A DNA stretch of 64,000 nt from Bathynomus jamesi (GCA_023014485.1 JAJOZX010008838.1:62001-126000), one strand, 5' to 3'. Numbered from the stretch's first letter, positions 9,785-21,235 are shown. Notes: a model not told the origin generated them from the letters alone. Made by a program: numbers and translations.

Positions 9785-10656
9785 GGGGTCTGGGTCAGAA
9801 TCCCGACAGCCAAAATCCCGACAGCCAAAATCCCGACAGCCAAAATCCCGACAACCAAAAATCCCGACAGCCAAAATCCCGACAGCCAAAAAGCCCGACA
9901 GGCGAAAATCCCGACAATTATTTATAAATTCCGACATAATATAGAAATTTATTCGTGGTCACAAGAATATACGTCAATGAAATATTGCGAAAAAGAGTTA
10001 TGCATAAGCCACACAACTGCAGTAGATTTCAATAATTATTTAAGAGAGGTAAGCTAACCCACTATAAACATATAATTGACCTAACCTACCTAACCTTACC
10101 TAACCTAACTAACCTAAACCTAACCTAACCTTATCAACTTAATTACAGGTGTGTGCCGATTCAGGCTTGAAAGAGCCCGTAATTGGTGGAGAAAGTCAAA
10201 CTGTAGAAATAAACGAAACGTATTTCAGCAGACGTAAGAAGAACAAGGGAAGAGTTTTAGCGGAGCAATGGATATTTGGCGGCATATGCCGCGAAACCAA
10301 AGAGGTATTTCTGTATGCAGACCAAACAGAAATTCGGAAATTTCCTCCATTTCGTTGAAGGGCCGCGGACAGACTGATTAAAAAATAATCCGTGTGGATG
10401 AGTTTTAGCCTCGGATTTCAAAAAATAGTTAGAATTAAATAAAACTATTCAGCAGTTTTCCCCCAAAAAGTAACCAACCAACGTCTTGGTTGGTTGGTTG
10501 CCTGCTTCGTTATTCTTGCTTTGTCGGGATTTTGACCTGTCGGGATTTTGGCTGTCAGGGAGGATTTTGACCTGTCGGGATTTTGACCTGTCGGGATTTT
10601 GGCTGTCAGGATTATGGGTGTCGGGATTATGGGTGTCGGGATTGTGTCCGGAACCC
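9785..10656 (+). mobile_element. Merlin (IS1595-like) element with iterated terminal repeats
   Basis: The 8-bp duplication TTGGCTAC flanks it (9777-9784, 10657-10664), and rejoining restores the 5S-SINE head. The ends are arrays of a 15-16 base unit, AATCCCGACAGCCAA, about seven copies at the left and about eight inverted at the right. It is internally deleted. Confidence 0.87.
9941..10358 (+). pseudogene. Merlin transposase fragment with one intron
   Basis: Exon 1 ends FNNYLRE. A 100-bp GT..AG intron (10049-10148) follows, made largely of CCTAA-like repeats. Exon 2 resumes VCADSGLKEPVIGGE and reads VEINETYFSRRKKNKGRV, EQWIFGGICRETKEVF, the DDE_Tnp_IS1595 signature. The first catalytic Asp (family VEIDE) is Asn here, and the frame stops soon after, so it is inactive twice over. 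Confidence 0.85.
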
Positions 10657-10879
10657 TTGGCTACCACGTAGCCCTTAAGAGCGCACGGCAAGAACTGCTA
10701 TAATCATTTAGCGTTGGTTTCATATTATATATACGCATAAATTCTAGAATTCTGAATATAATTAATTGTTCCCAAGGAACGAGTCCTTTTCAATAATAAT
10801 AGAAAACTCCCTAATTCGTCTAAAATAGTGTAACAAAAAATATGGCCCATCCAACAAGTAAAATCATTTGCAACAAGAG

Positions 10880-11091
10880 GGCTACGTCGTAGCCAATGTC
10901 GTAACACCGCTTCCCGTTGATCAGCGAAGTTAAGCGACATTGGTTCAGGGTAGTAGTTGGATGGGAGACCGTCCGGTGCGTCCAGACTATGTAGCGACCC
11001 GTGGTTTGGATCCCACATAAAGCTGTAGGTCCCCTCCGTCATATGACCTTAGGTGTTGCGAAGGAGGTTAAACAAAACCAATAGTCATTAT
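10880..11091 (+). mobile_element. 5S-rRNA-derived SINE, copy 2 (complete)
   Basis: The head reads GGCTACGTCGTAGCCAA, GATCAGCGAAGTTAAGCGAC and AGTAGTTGGATGGGAGACC, closely following eukaryotic 5S rRNA including box A and box C. The body contains CGTGGTTTGGATCCCAC, a B-box-like tRNA remnant, then AAGCTGTAGGTC, and ends TTAAACAAAACCAA. Transcription by RNA polymerase III is expected from the head. Confidence 0.9.
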
Positions 11092-11808
11092 TATTATGCA
11101 ACAAGAAATAAAATCAGTGCCTTTAGGATTTGAACTTTGGCAATAGTTTGTCATTACACAGTGACACAAATACTGTATGATTATCCTTTCTGTGGCTCTA
11201 ACACACCCATTTGAAATTCATAGGTATATAATATAATATTTATAACTTATCAGAAATCGAAATCGAGCAATACATTGCCTTCCATTGAGTCAGACGTGAT
11301 TATGCGTTATACCATAGTTGTGATTTAGATGTAAATTCTGAATAATTTACAACTCTTTCGTAAATGAAACTAGTTTGTAATTTTTTTTCTATGTTTTTAG
11401 CTTTTTTGTCCTTGAGTTTAACCTACAATTTTAAATAAAACTCACTTAAGGAATAAACTAAGAAAAATTTCAGAACTATTAGATACATTAAGTTTGATAA
11501 GTTGTTTACAGTTTGTCCCAAGAGTAGTTTTATTTTTAGTCAAATAACTGTAATGATATGGGAAATTTTGAGTTAATTCTATTGTTATATTAATTTTCAA
11601 AATACCTTTCAAACCTATGCATTTCTTTGACAAAAAAAATATTCTCTCGTCTCCATTTGAGTTCCATATAATCTCTCCTAGACAAAGTACGACATTTTTC
11701 CACTGAAGGACTGAAAACTTATCTTCATATATTCAATTTACTTTCACGAAGTGCTTTTTTTCCTTTAGAATAAAATTTATTAATGTGTATTATTTCTTTT
11801 GATTGCAG
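11092..11808. other. AT-rich DNA upstream of the candidate host exon
   Basis: No transposon motif or coding frame that I can support. A pyrimidine-rich stretch ending TTTTGATTGCAG at 11808 is a good splice acceptor, so this may be intron. Confidence 0.5.
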
Positions 11809-12467
11809 AATGCGTGAAAAACTTCAAACAATATGTTCGAGCGACGAGTGCTTTAGTTTGAGTTTTGCTTTATATTCATATCATGGTAACTCCGATTCTA
11901 CCAACTATTCGAGCATCAAGCATTGAAAATTTGCTCGCTCTTCCGCCTGATGAAGCGAGCCCCGCGATGAAACCACTGATCACAATGGGAGACTCGGCGG
12001 AGTCTACCGACAGCGCGGGCCCAATGACTGACGTAACTTACAGAAGAGCAGGAAGATGCTTATCCCTTTCTACCGATCAGCATGAGACTTCAGGAGCTAC
12101 TCGATCCGTACCTGATATTGAAATGCATACTAGAGATAGCAAATGTAGTCCTGAAGTTAAAGGATATCGCCTCTTAGCACCAAGTATTCGATGTTCATGT
12201 TCTCATTTACCACGGGCATCCTCTCGTGAAAGCGTGCAGTCAGTGCAAGGTTCCTCTGGGGACGTTCTGGTTGTGGCCTCTTCCACGTACAGAGACAAAA
12301 TCATCAGGCAGCACTCGCAACCTGAGACGTGTCTCTACTGCCACCACCCGAAACCTTCGGGTTCATTAAGATACCTGCCGAGGTTGGATCACTCACCGGG
12401 AGAAGGGATCTCAAACATTGTCGCTGATTCTTTGCGGATCAATGGGGCTTTACGTCACTTCAAACAG
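11809..12467 (+). CDS. Candidate host-gene exon, unrecognised protein N-terminus
   Basis: The first ATG in the frame (11883) opens 195 codons exactly to a GTAAGA donor at 12468, phase 0; an AG acceptor lies at 11807-11808. The product starts MVTPILPTIRASSIENLLAL, is rich in Ser, Pro and His, has a Cys-His cluster ETCLYCHH and ends RINGALRHFKQ. There is no signal peptide or membrane segment in this part. GC content is visibly higher than in neighbours and no repeat copies are seen in the window. It looks like the start of a cytoplasmic region of a host protein, but I do not recognise the family. Downstream exons are not seen here. Confidence 0.6.
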
Positions 12468-12527
12468 GTAAGAAACTTTAAGTCTGAAGAACTATCACGA
12501 TTTTTCATTTTCTATTTCACAACATTC

Positions 12528-12561
<34 letters not shown>

Positions 12562-12955
12562 TTATATATTATTGTGTTTCTTAACATGCTGAAAATTAAA
12601 TAGGGCATAATATTCAGAGTAATGACCATTTTATGCCAAATTCCTCGCTTATTTATATTGAATGATATTTCAAAGTTTCTTTGAAATTCAGTTATGCTGT
12701 ACAAAGATACAAAGGATGTTATCGATTGTTAACTCTGAACCGCTGTTGTGAGGTCAAGAAGGACCCGATTTTGCGTGAAGAGAAAGAACGATAACAAGTA
12801 CATTTTCTTGGTAAAGTAGATAAGGTGTTTTTGCAGTCATTTATACCCGTGTGCAGAAATGAGGAGAACTACAAATTTACATATCCTTTGAACCTTTAAT
12901 TAGGTGCGTGATATCCTCGCAAATGTATAACGTAAAGGGTAAGTATAAATTCTAC
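12468..12955. other. Probable intron with (TA)n tract
   Basis: Begins with the splice donor of the preceding exon and includes a (TA)n run at about 12532-12560. It has no coding potential. It ends at the 3' terminus of the LINE below. Confidence 0.45.
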
Positions 12956-13289
12956 AAATTTACCTTAATTTACCTTAAAGCGCTTCTGCCTCAAGGGTGC
13001 GCTGCTCCCACGAAGTCCGCTCAGCGCCTCCTGAGGCGGGGCCACGACGGGGTCGCCACCCTTCTTTTCTCTTGCTCCTGCCATACGATTTGGTCCCCTA
13101 TTGAATTTGTGGGGGCTGGTCTGGCAGAGGAATACCCTGGCACTGTGGGTTGGTCGGGTATGTTGGCTAAAAACATGTCCAAGTGTTTTTTAATAGTATC
13201 TACTGGGACTGCACTTATATCTCTAAGGTACTGAGGCAAGGAGTTAAACAGGCGAGAACCCTGCCTAGAGATACTATTATACTGAAGGG

Positions 13290-14076
13290 CAGTGGTGGGC
13301 ACCGTTAACCAAAAAGTTAACTTCGATAACGATAATCCGTTAACCCCCAATTTTTAACTCCGATAACGATAATCCGATAATTTTACTACAAAGTTAACGA
13401 TAATCCGTTAACGATAACTATTTCTTTACTAACATTTAAAAAAAATCAAGGAAAAAAGCTTTAAAACTCATAGAAAATGTTTATTTATGCAAAATCCAAC
13501 AATAAATAGGTATTTAACTGTATTTTTATCAAGTTTTGCAACTTTTTTGCTTAATAACTTTTTTTTTTATTTTTAATAAAAAATGTACTGATTACGTGTT
13601 TTGAAACCCTTGTAACCATTAACCATTAACTAAATTTTAATTTACCAGAGAATTATTATGGCGGGAACTGAAAGGTAAAATTAAATTTTAGGCACATTTA
13701 TTAAAGACTATGACACAATGTGCTGGTTGCCCTTCAGAAAGACCAACTTCTCAAAGTTAGGCCCAACTGCCAGTCTTGACCTCTTGGGCCTCAGGATGTC
13801 TTTGCCGAGAGAGAAGAGCCGTTCCACTGCGGCAGAGGACGGAATTGGCAGACTGAAGTTATGGCGGTTTGAATTCATTCGCGGAGCGGTGATCTTCCGT
13901 GAATGACTCCTCGCAGTTAACGTGTTAACGGACTTTAACAGACTAAATATCGAGTTATCGGAAGTTAACTGGTCCGATAACGATAAGTGGAAATTAACTT
14001 CCGTTAATAGTCCGTTAAAAAAAGTTAACTTCGTTAATTAACTGTTATCGGATTAACGCTTTAGTGCCCAACACTG
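13290..14076 (-). mobile_element. hAT element inserted in the LINE 3' region
   Basis: CTGAAGGG is duplicated at 13282-13289 and 14077-14084. Ends are CAGTGGTGGGCACCG and the complement of CAGTGTTGGGCACTAAAG. Subterminal DNA is full of GTTAACGATAA-type repeats on both sides. Excision in silico rejoins the LINE frame (..WALKR to TALQYNS..). Confidence 0.92.
13690..13905 (-). pseudogene. hAT transposase C-terminal remnant
   Basis: The minus strand reads SSAAVERLFSLGKDILRPKR, then LAVGPNFEKLVFLKGN, the dimerisation motif of hAT transposases. Only about 60 residues remain, inside the 13290-14076 element. Confidence 0.8.
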
Positions 14077-14089
14077 CTGAAGGGTTTGA

Positions 14090-17043
14090 ATTCTTCTCAG
14101 ACTGTTTGGTGGGAGGTGATATTTTTTACACATTCTGCCAGTTCTTGTTAAGGTGGGCACAATTGGTTCAGTATTGGGGGCAACTAAAAGCCCTTCTAGA
14201 ATTTTCCAGGTGTAGATTAGGATGTATCTCTCAAACCTTCTCTCTATGGAATAAAGGTTGAGGCCTCTGAGCCTATCCCAGTAGTTTAATTTGTTTTTAC
14301 TTACCTGTTGCCCATCAGGTTGTTTAATATACGAGGTAAAGGTTCTTTGTAGGCCCTCAATTTTTTGCAATTCATTCTGTTTGTGGGGAAACCATAATTG
14401 AGAGCAGTAGTCAATGCGTGGAAGGACAAGTGATTTCCACAGGGTAAGCATGGTCATACTGTCCCTAGTTCTGAATGTCCTCAGTATATATCCTATTAGT
14501 TGTTTGCATGATGAGGTTTCCACAGGGTAAGCATGGTCATACTGTCCCTAGTTCTGAATGTCCTCAGTATATATCCTATTAGTTGTTTGCATGATGAGGT
14601 TTCCACAGGTAAGCATGGTCATACTGTCCCTAGTTCTGAATGTCCTCAGTATATATCCTATTAGTTGTTTGCATGATGAGGTTACTTTGTCAATGTGCCT
14701 GTTGAATGTTGCATCTTCAGATAATATAATCCCTAGATCCCTGACATGATCAGTTTGTACAATATCTTTTCCTGTGGGTCCAGTGTAGTTGAATTGTTCT
14801 TTCAGGTATTTATTTGGTCCATACTTAATTAGTTCAAATTTGTCTTCATTGAAGGCCATATTGTTTGCATCTGCCCATGCATATATAGTTTGTAGATCTT
14901 TTTGTAGCTCTACACAGTCTTCTTTTTCTGTAATTGGTCTTAGTATTCTGGTATCATCTGCGAATGACAGGAGAGAGCTTCCTAGGTTACAGTTTATATT
15001 GTTTAGCATTATAATGAATAGAATTGGTCCTAGTACTGTGCCTTGCGGCACTCCACTAATCACTTCTTTTTCTATAGATCTTGCTCCATTTACAATTGTT
15101 ATTTGTTTTCTGTCAGAGAGAAAGGCATGGATCCATTTTCCTATTTTTCCACAAATACCAAGTTCTTTTAGTTTATGGAATAATATACCATGGTCAACCT
15201 TGTCAAAAGCTTTTGCAAAGTCTAGATAGATGACATCAACATTGTGGTTTTCTCCCAAATATTGTAGGATTGCATTGCAATGGTCTATAAGTTCAGTAAG
15301 GCAGGATCTCTTGTGTCTGAAGCCATGTTGAAAGTCTTTTAAGAGATGTTCATTTTCTATAAAACTGACAATGTGCCTTTTCAGGACTTTCTCAAATATT
15401 TTAACAATATGGGAAGTCAAAGATATGGGTCTATAGTTCTTGGCTTCCTTTCTTTTGCCTCCTTTGTAGATTGGGGTAATATTTGCTTGTTTCATGATTG
15501 GTGGTATTCTACTGGTGTCTAGTGAGGATCTCCACAGGATTTTCAAAGGCAGAGCTAAAGTATGTTTGCATTCCTTAAGAATCTTAGCTCCATTTCCATC
15601 TGGACCAGGGGCTGAACTCCCCGGTAGCTCTGTTATTGCCTGTTGTATATCTCTAGTGGTTATTTGTATATCCTCCAATAATGGTCTGTCTTGGTCATTT
15701 TCTTCTCTATCAAAAAATGCTGTAGTTTTTATTTTCTTTGCTACTACAGGGGTACTCCAGCTTAAAGCATATTGAGATTGTAGAATGTTTGCCACTTCCT
15801 GTGTATTAGATGTGAGAGTTATTCCATCTTTAGCAAGCAATGGGCCAATGCTCGTTTTGATAACTGCTTTGCGTTTAGCATAGCTAAAGAAGAATTTGCT
15901 ATTTTCCTTTATAGTGCCAATAGCTTAGTGTTCATTATCAATATTCTCTCTTATGGTTGACTCCTTTATTTTAAGTTCTAACATCAGTATCTGATTCCGG
16001 ATGTTACTATGTCTTGTATCACTTAATTGCTTTGTCAGTTGTTTAGATAGCTTTGTTCTCTTTCTCATAAATGTCCTTCTGTATCTGTGCTCTTTTGTCC
16101 GGTGCTTCTTTGCACTATCGTTTTTCTTTGGTGTGTGTTTGTATAATGCTGATGATAGCAGGTATTGTATTCTACTCCAGCATTCTTCTGGCTCTAGGTT
16201 TTCTAATTCATCTTCCCAGTTTATTTCTCCCAGACAGTTATTTATTGATGTCCAGTCTGACTTGTGCAGGTTTAGGTCAGAGTATGGCAAGTTCGTTTGG
16301 CATGGGTCTTGCTTACATTTGTGGAGGACAAGTTTGTGAATATGCATGACATTGTGGTCGGAGTGTATAGTTGGTGTTATAACAATGTGGTCAATTGTAG
16401 TTGCATTATTTGTCAGCACTAAATCTAGGATATTATTTTTTCTAGTTGGGCAGTGGACATGTTGTACTATGAGCAGTTTTTACATAAACTCATTCAGGTG
16501 TTTTGATTTGGACCTTTTTGTCCCTGATTTCATACCACCATATTGATTCCAGGTGCAATTTGGGAGATTAAAGTCTCCTGTAATGATTAAGTCTCTTGTT
16601 GAGTCTACAATAGCTGGGCATTGCCTGATTTTTTCCAGGACTACAGTGAGCTCTAGATGGGAGCTATCTGGGGGGCTATAGATATTCACTAGTATTATGT
16701 CTTCTTTATTTATACTGAGCATGATGATTAGGAGTTCACAGGCTCCATTTGAGTATGCCATGAGCAGTTCACTTTGAATGTTTTCAGGGATGTACATCAG
16801 GACACCACCATTTAGACGGTCTTCTCTGTCACATCTATGGGTGGTGTACCCTTTGATTGCAATTTCACTACTCATGATCATGGGGTTCAGGTGTGTTTCG
16901 GTGAGGGCTATAACTGTGCTAGTAGTGTTTTCCACTAGGCTCTTTAGGTAAGGTACTTTGGTATGGTTTGAGTTTGGGTAAAGGCCCTGGATGTTTAAGT
17001 AAATTATTGATACATTTGTGGAGCCATTTGTTTCATCTCCCAC
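14090..17043 (-). pseudogene. LINE ORF2: apurinic-type endonuclease plus reverse transcriptase
   Basis: ORF2 would nick target DNA and copy LINE RNA. Endonuclease motifs in order are YLNIQGL, TETHL, VNIYSPPDSS, IITGDFNLP and SDHNV. Reverse-transcriptase motifs are YLDFAKAFDKVDH, GVPQGTVLGPILF and SFADDT. An in-frame TAA at about 16482 and a stop near 15925 break the frame, and an 84-bp tandem triplication (14433-14682) disrupts the C-terminal part. The remainder is conserved, ending in the YCSQLWFPHK and NYWDRLRGLNLYS segments. Confidence 0.9.
14433..14682. repeat. 84-bp unit tandemly triplicated inside ORF2
   Basis: TTTCCACAGGGTAAGCATGG starts at 14433, 14517 and, with one base missing, about 14600. 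The unit encodes SSCKQLIGYILRTFRTRDSM on the minus strand. It arose after insertion or was carried by the source copy. Confidence 0.92.
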
Positions 17044-18089
17044 ATATAGGGCATTTGTAGGGTTCCTGCTGGGGTTCTCGTTTGCTTTTGTATGAGGAGC
17101 CCAAGTGAGCTTTGAATGTCTTGTACTTGTTTTATGAGGTGGTAAAACCCCAGTGGGGTTTCATGGTTGCTTGCTGTACTATTTTCACCAGTGGGCTTAC
17201 CTGGACCCGCTACATCAGCATAAGATCTGGGTGTAGGAATGGCATTTGGTCTTGGGTTTTCTTGCATCCCTTGGGCCAAATAGTGCTGATGGATAGCAGG
17301 CTCACTATCCTGGTATTCTCTCCGTTGAGTTTGATGTGGTTGGAATCGGATTGTTCCCTTCAGGTGGGCCAGATTGCATTTCTCTTTAAAACAACTTCTT
17401 TCCCACTATGAGCTCTGGCAAATTTCGGGATGAAAATAGGGATATCTTGCATTGGATCTACATCCAGAAATGCCATTCCCATCGTGTATAAATTTTTTGC
17501 AGAGTGGTGGGTGAGCAAATGGGCATTCTCTTCCCTTAAGTCCATATTTACACAAGCCCCTCCTGTAATACTTGCATACTGGCCTCTTAGTTTCACTTTT
17601 GGCTTTTTGGTGACTGTGTACAGTGGGGTTGTTCACTTTGTTGAAGGTCTTAGTATCCATTTCTTGTTCTTGTTTTCTCTCTTTTGGTGCCCTTTTTGCT
17701 TGCAGTTTCCCTCTCTCTAGGGTCTCATCCTGAGGGTTTCTCACTTTTTCAGCAAGCTCTGCATTTGCAATGATAATTTCCTCCTCCTGTAACTCACCTG
17801 CCAGTTCTACTTCAAGCTCTTCAAATTGCCTGTCATAGTCATCGCAAATTTGACGAGCACATCTAAAGCATGAGAATTTTCTTTTTGAATTTTGAAGGAT
17901 GAGTAGGAAATAAATAGGTAGTTCACTACAACTGTAGTGTATCCATAGTCTGCATTCATCACATTTTAATGCATGTAGGCTGCAGTCTAATGCACATTTT
18001 ATGCATGGGTTTCTGTTTTTGTTTTCTTCCTCTGCCATGTTGACTTGCATACTGGTTTTAGTGTGGAGAACAGTCACCAGTGAGTCCAT
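17004..18089 (-). pseudogene. LINE ORF1 with PHD-like and CCCH zinc fingers
   Basis: The main frame (17406-18089, 227 residues) starts MDSLVTVLHTKTSMQVNMAE. It has a Cys/His-rich N-terminal finger (CIKCALDCSLHALKCDEC, WIHYSC, then FSCFRC), an acidic coiled-coil-like stretch and two CCCH fingers (CKYYRRGLCKYGLKGRECPF and LCKKFIHDG). Frameshifts separate it from the C-terminal part ending near 17004 (AQGMQENPRPNAIPTPRSYA). ORF1 proteins of LINEs bind RNA; the CCCH pair fits that role. Confidence 0.82.
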
Positions 18090-18090
18090 T

Positions 18091-18500
18091 TTTTTTGTAG
18101 ATATTCATAGATATTAAAATGTTTTGCAAAGGTTTAAGTTTATTGTTTATTATTTATTATTTACTTTTATTAATTATTATTTATTTATTATTTATTTATT
18201 ATTATTTATTATTTACTTTTATTTATTATTTATTTATTATTATTATTATTATTTATTATTTATTAATTACTTTATAATGTTTGTACTTATTTGTTAAAAT
18301 ATTTTAACTAAGAAATACTCATCCCAGATCAATTGGATTTTATGAGCATATTTGTAATTTTTTTTTTTTGTAAATATACTTTGTAATTTTTTGTAATTTT
18401 TTTGTAATTTCCTATAACGAAACGTGCCCACCCAAATTATTTATTTATTTATTTTTTTTTTTATTTATTTATTTATTTTATTTTTTTTTGGTTTCCTTTC
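18091..18500. repeat. Low-complexity TTTATT repeat
   Basis: Runs of TTTATTATTTA and poly-T lie directly upstream of the LINE 5' end. No gene. Confidence 0.8.
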
Positions 18501-18814
18501 TTTCGATGTTTCGATGGTCGGGTGTATTTCGAGAGGTTTCTGACCTTTGCGTTTTATGACCTTTTTCCTGCCTTGTTTCAAACTTTCACGAATGCCCAAC
18601 CATATTTCGTTTTTCGTTTTGAATATATACGTTAAAACTGGTGATAGATGATGTAAACTGTACTGCACTTTCTTTATTTTAATGAATTTCACTTTATAAT
18701 TTATATGCACGGATTCACTGATACTTTATACACTTTCGGGTGCAAACAGAATAACCGCCGAGTAGATTTTTCCCTTCTAATTTGGGTGTTTAATAGAGAG
18801 AGTAAAACAGCACG

Positions 18815-19028
18815 GGTAGCTACTGTAGTATGCAGGTCTACCCACGATTCGGCGGTCTACCTTTTAATTATAGCTTCTTATCTTGTTTACTAATTGTTTG
18901 TTTACATCCCATTGTCAATCGCCCTTGACGATTGGTTAGGTTTAGTCATGATATTTTCGTTAGTTTTAACGAAAATATCATGACTAAACCTAACCAATCG
19001 TCGGTAGACCGCATACTACAGTAGCACC
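18815..19028. repeat. Fold-back element family X, copy 1
   Basis: The core 18927-19002 has 36-bp arms starting GACGATTGGTTAGGTTTAG that meet at GTTAGTTTTAAC. A second pair of arms, CTACTGTAGTATGC at about 18820 and its complement near 19010, encloses it. Related copies lie at 22256-22338, 40736-40938 and 44351-44507. Confidence 0.85.
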
Positions 19029-20142
19029 AACAGCACGTCCATTCACAGGCACGTGATTTAATTTCAGAATATTTTATCTTTGATTTTCCTATTTTGTAGC
19101 TGTTGCTCATTATTATAGATGCAAATATTCTTATTCAACTTATGAAAGAGAAAAAATATGACAAAAACGAACAGAAGTTTCTCTAAATATTAAAATATCC
19201 TCTTACCTTTTTCTTGTTGGTTATTTCCCGCTACATATTTACCTCTTCCATCTTTCGCTCACCATTTCTTCTCTCTTCTCTCCCTTCTTTCTTCTCTCTT
19301 CTCTCTCTTCTTCTCTCGGTCATGAGATAAGTTAACTTAGGTTAGCTGAGTTAAGGTTAAGTTCGTCCAACTTTAGGTTGGGTTAGTTTAGATAAAATTT
19401 TCTATTGTCAGTTGGAGCATTCTTATTTTCGGTCTTAAATGACGAAGGAATGATGCGAGGTGATTAGTAATACACATGGGTAAATAGTTACAAAATGTTC
19501 ATAATAACTTATTCTCAAATAATACACGTTTAATCCTCCACATGTAAGGAGGCAAAATTAAATGAATAAATGAAAAAATATAAATAAATAAATAAAAAAT
19601 TTTCAGTGATTGATCACAATTTAGTTTAGTTTGTCATTGAAAATAGTTTCTATTATAAATAAATGAAGCACTAACTAATGTATCCGCTTCTGACTTTTGC
19701 TCATAATTATGAAAGTTAAATTAAAATTGAAAATGTATTATGTTTCAAAGTAACTAACGAACTAACTAACTAACTAAATATATATATATATTGAATAAAT
19801 GAAATCAAATACTTTATTTAGAAAATAAATGTTACAATCCTACAACTTCTGCTTTGTTCCAGTAATCCAATGAGCAAATATAGTTGGATCATTTAGTTTT
19901 ATTTAAATTGTCCCCCGGCTTTAGGCTTTATTGGGTTCAATTAATGAATTACTAAATAAAATATCAACGATATTACTTCGATTCAAGAAATTTATGCAAA
20001 TGTTATTATTTATTAGTCATCAGTATGTTTGAACTATTTCAGGATACATATTTCTCACAATATGATTTTAATTTGTTTCATTTGCTAACAATTAATAAAT
20101 TTCGGAGTATAGCATAATTTACTTTATGGAGATTTGAAATTG

Positions 20143-20145
<3 letters not shown>
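19029..20145. other. AT-rich DNA with CT-rich tract, no gene recognised
   Basis: Contains a (TCTTC)-type pyrimidine tract at about 19267-19318. No motif-bearing frame or inverted repeat found. Confidence 0.5.
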
Positions 20146-20212
<67 letters not shown>

Positions 20213-20499
20213 ATATATAATAACAAAACCCACGAAGAGAAGTTGAGGGAAAAAATGTTGACATAGATATATAGAAATAATTAAATAATATAGGAACATA
20301 AGAGTGTTCTGATAAAGAAGAAAATAAAGCGACAACATCATATTTGTTCCCATTTTTATCGCTTATTGATTTTTTTATTGATGTGAATTATTATTACTAT
20401 AAAAATATGGCCGATATTGTTCAGTTTTTTTACGCTCCTTAAATTAAACTGTATAGCGAACTCCGTAGATTATATATACTGTGTGTGTGTGTATATATA

Positions 20500-21226
20500 C
20501 AGCGTGTCCCAAAGAAATGTATACCCACTTTGTTCGATAATACCAGCTATGAGGATAATAAATATATACTTTTTATATGTTTTTTAATAAAGAATTTTCT
20601 CCCTGAATCTAAATATGTAATTATCTTTATTGAAAATTGAAAAACAAAAAGGGTTACAGATGTTTAAATTATAATTATTATTTTCGAGACTTCATGTGCG
20701 ATATTTTCTAATATTTTAACCGACTGTTTTGAGATACTTATGTTTAGTGTTGATATTGAAGCATAAATGTTGTAATTATTAGTTAATTCAAAAAATTTAC
20801 AAATTCCATGGTTAAATGACACTTTATCTAAGATGTTCAAATTGTCGTTAGAAAAGAACAAACGTCGCAGAGTTATAAGATGTTAGATAAGGTTAGAGCA
20901 AAACTGTAGTCTTGCCTAATTAGAACTCAACGAAATGGCTAGGCTAAGCTAGGCACTAAACATAAGTATCTCAAAACAGTCGGTTAAAAGGCAGGCCAGG
21001 CCATAAAAAAAAATATTAGAAAATATCGCACATGAAGTCTCGAAAATAATAATTCTAATTTAAACATCTGTAACTTTTTTGTTCTTCAATTTTTAATAAA
21101 AATAATTACATATTTAGATTCAGGAGAAAATTATTTATTAAAGAACATATAAAAAGTAATATATTTATTATCCTCATAGCTGGTATTATCGAACAAAGTG
21201 GGTATACATTTCTTTGGGACACGCTG
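20500..21226. mobile_element. Palindromic Tc1/mariner-like element without gene
   Basis: Ends CAGCGTGTCCCAAAGAAATG, flanked by TA on both sides. Left arm 20500-20749 and right arm 20954-21226 are inverted copies; the right arm has about 22 extra bases (AGGCCAGGCC region). The centre of about 200 bp has no coding content. Confidence 0.87.
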
Positions 21227-21235
21227 TATATATAT

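Larger units (their letters stand above)
12956..18090 (-). mobile_element. CR1/L2-like LINE, nearly full length, interrupted by a hAT
   Basis: Reading on the minus strand it has ORF1 (18089 to about 17004), ORF2 with endonuclease and reverse transcriptase (17043 to about 14090), and a 3' end continuing at 13289-12960 after a hAT insertion. The 3' end finishes in a short AAGGTAAATT-type repeat, as in CR1/L2 elements. Lesions are few (a handful of stops and frameshifts), so the insertion is fairly young. Confidence 0.88.

Noticed and set aside
9798..9915. CRISPR-like short repeat array
   Set aside because: Units are tandem with no unique spacers, they recur inverted at the other end of a transposon, and the organism is a eukaryote.
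10880..11000. 5S rRNA gene
   Set aside because: Several changes from the conserved 5S sequence, a SINE body attached and no T-run terminator at the right place.
18465..18710. Basic 81-residue frame upstream of the LINE
   Set aside because: Low-complexity Lys-rich sequence on poly-T DNA, with no recognised domain.
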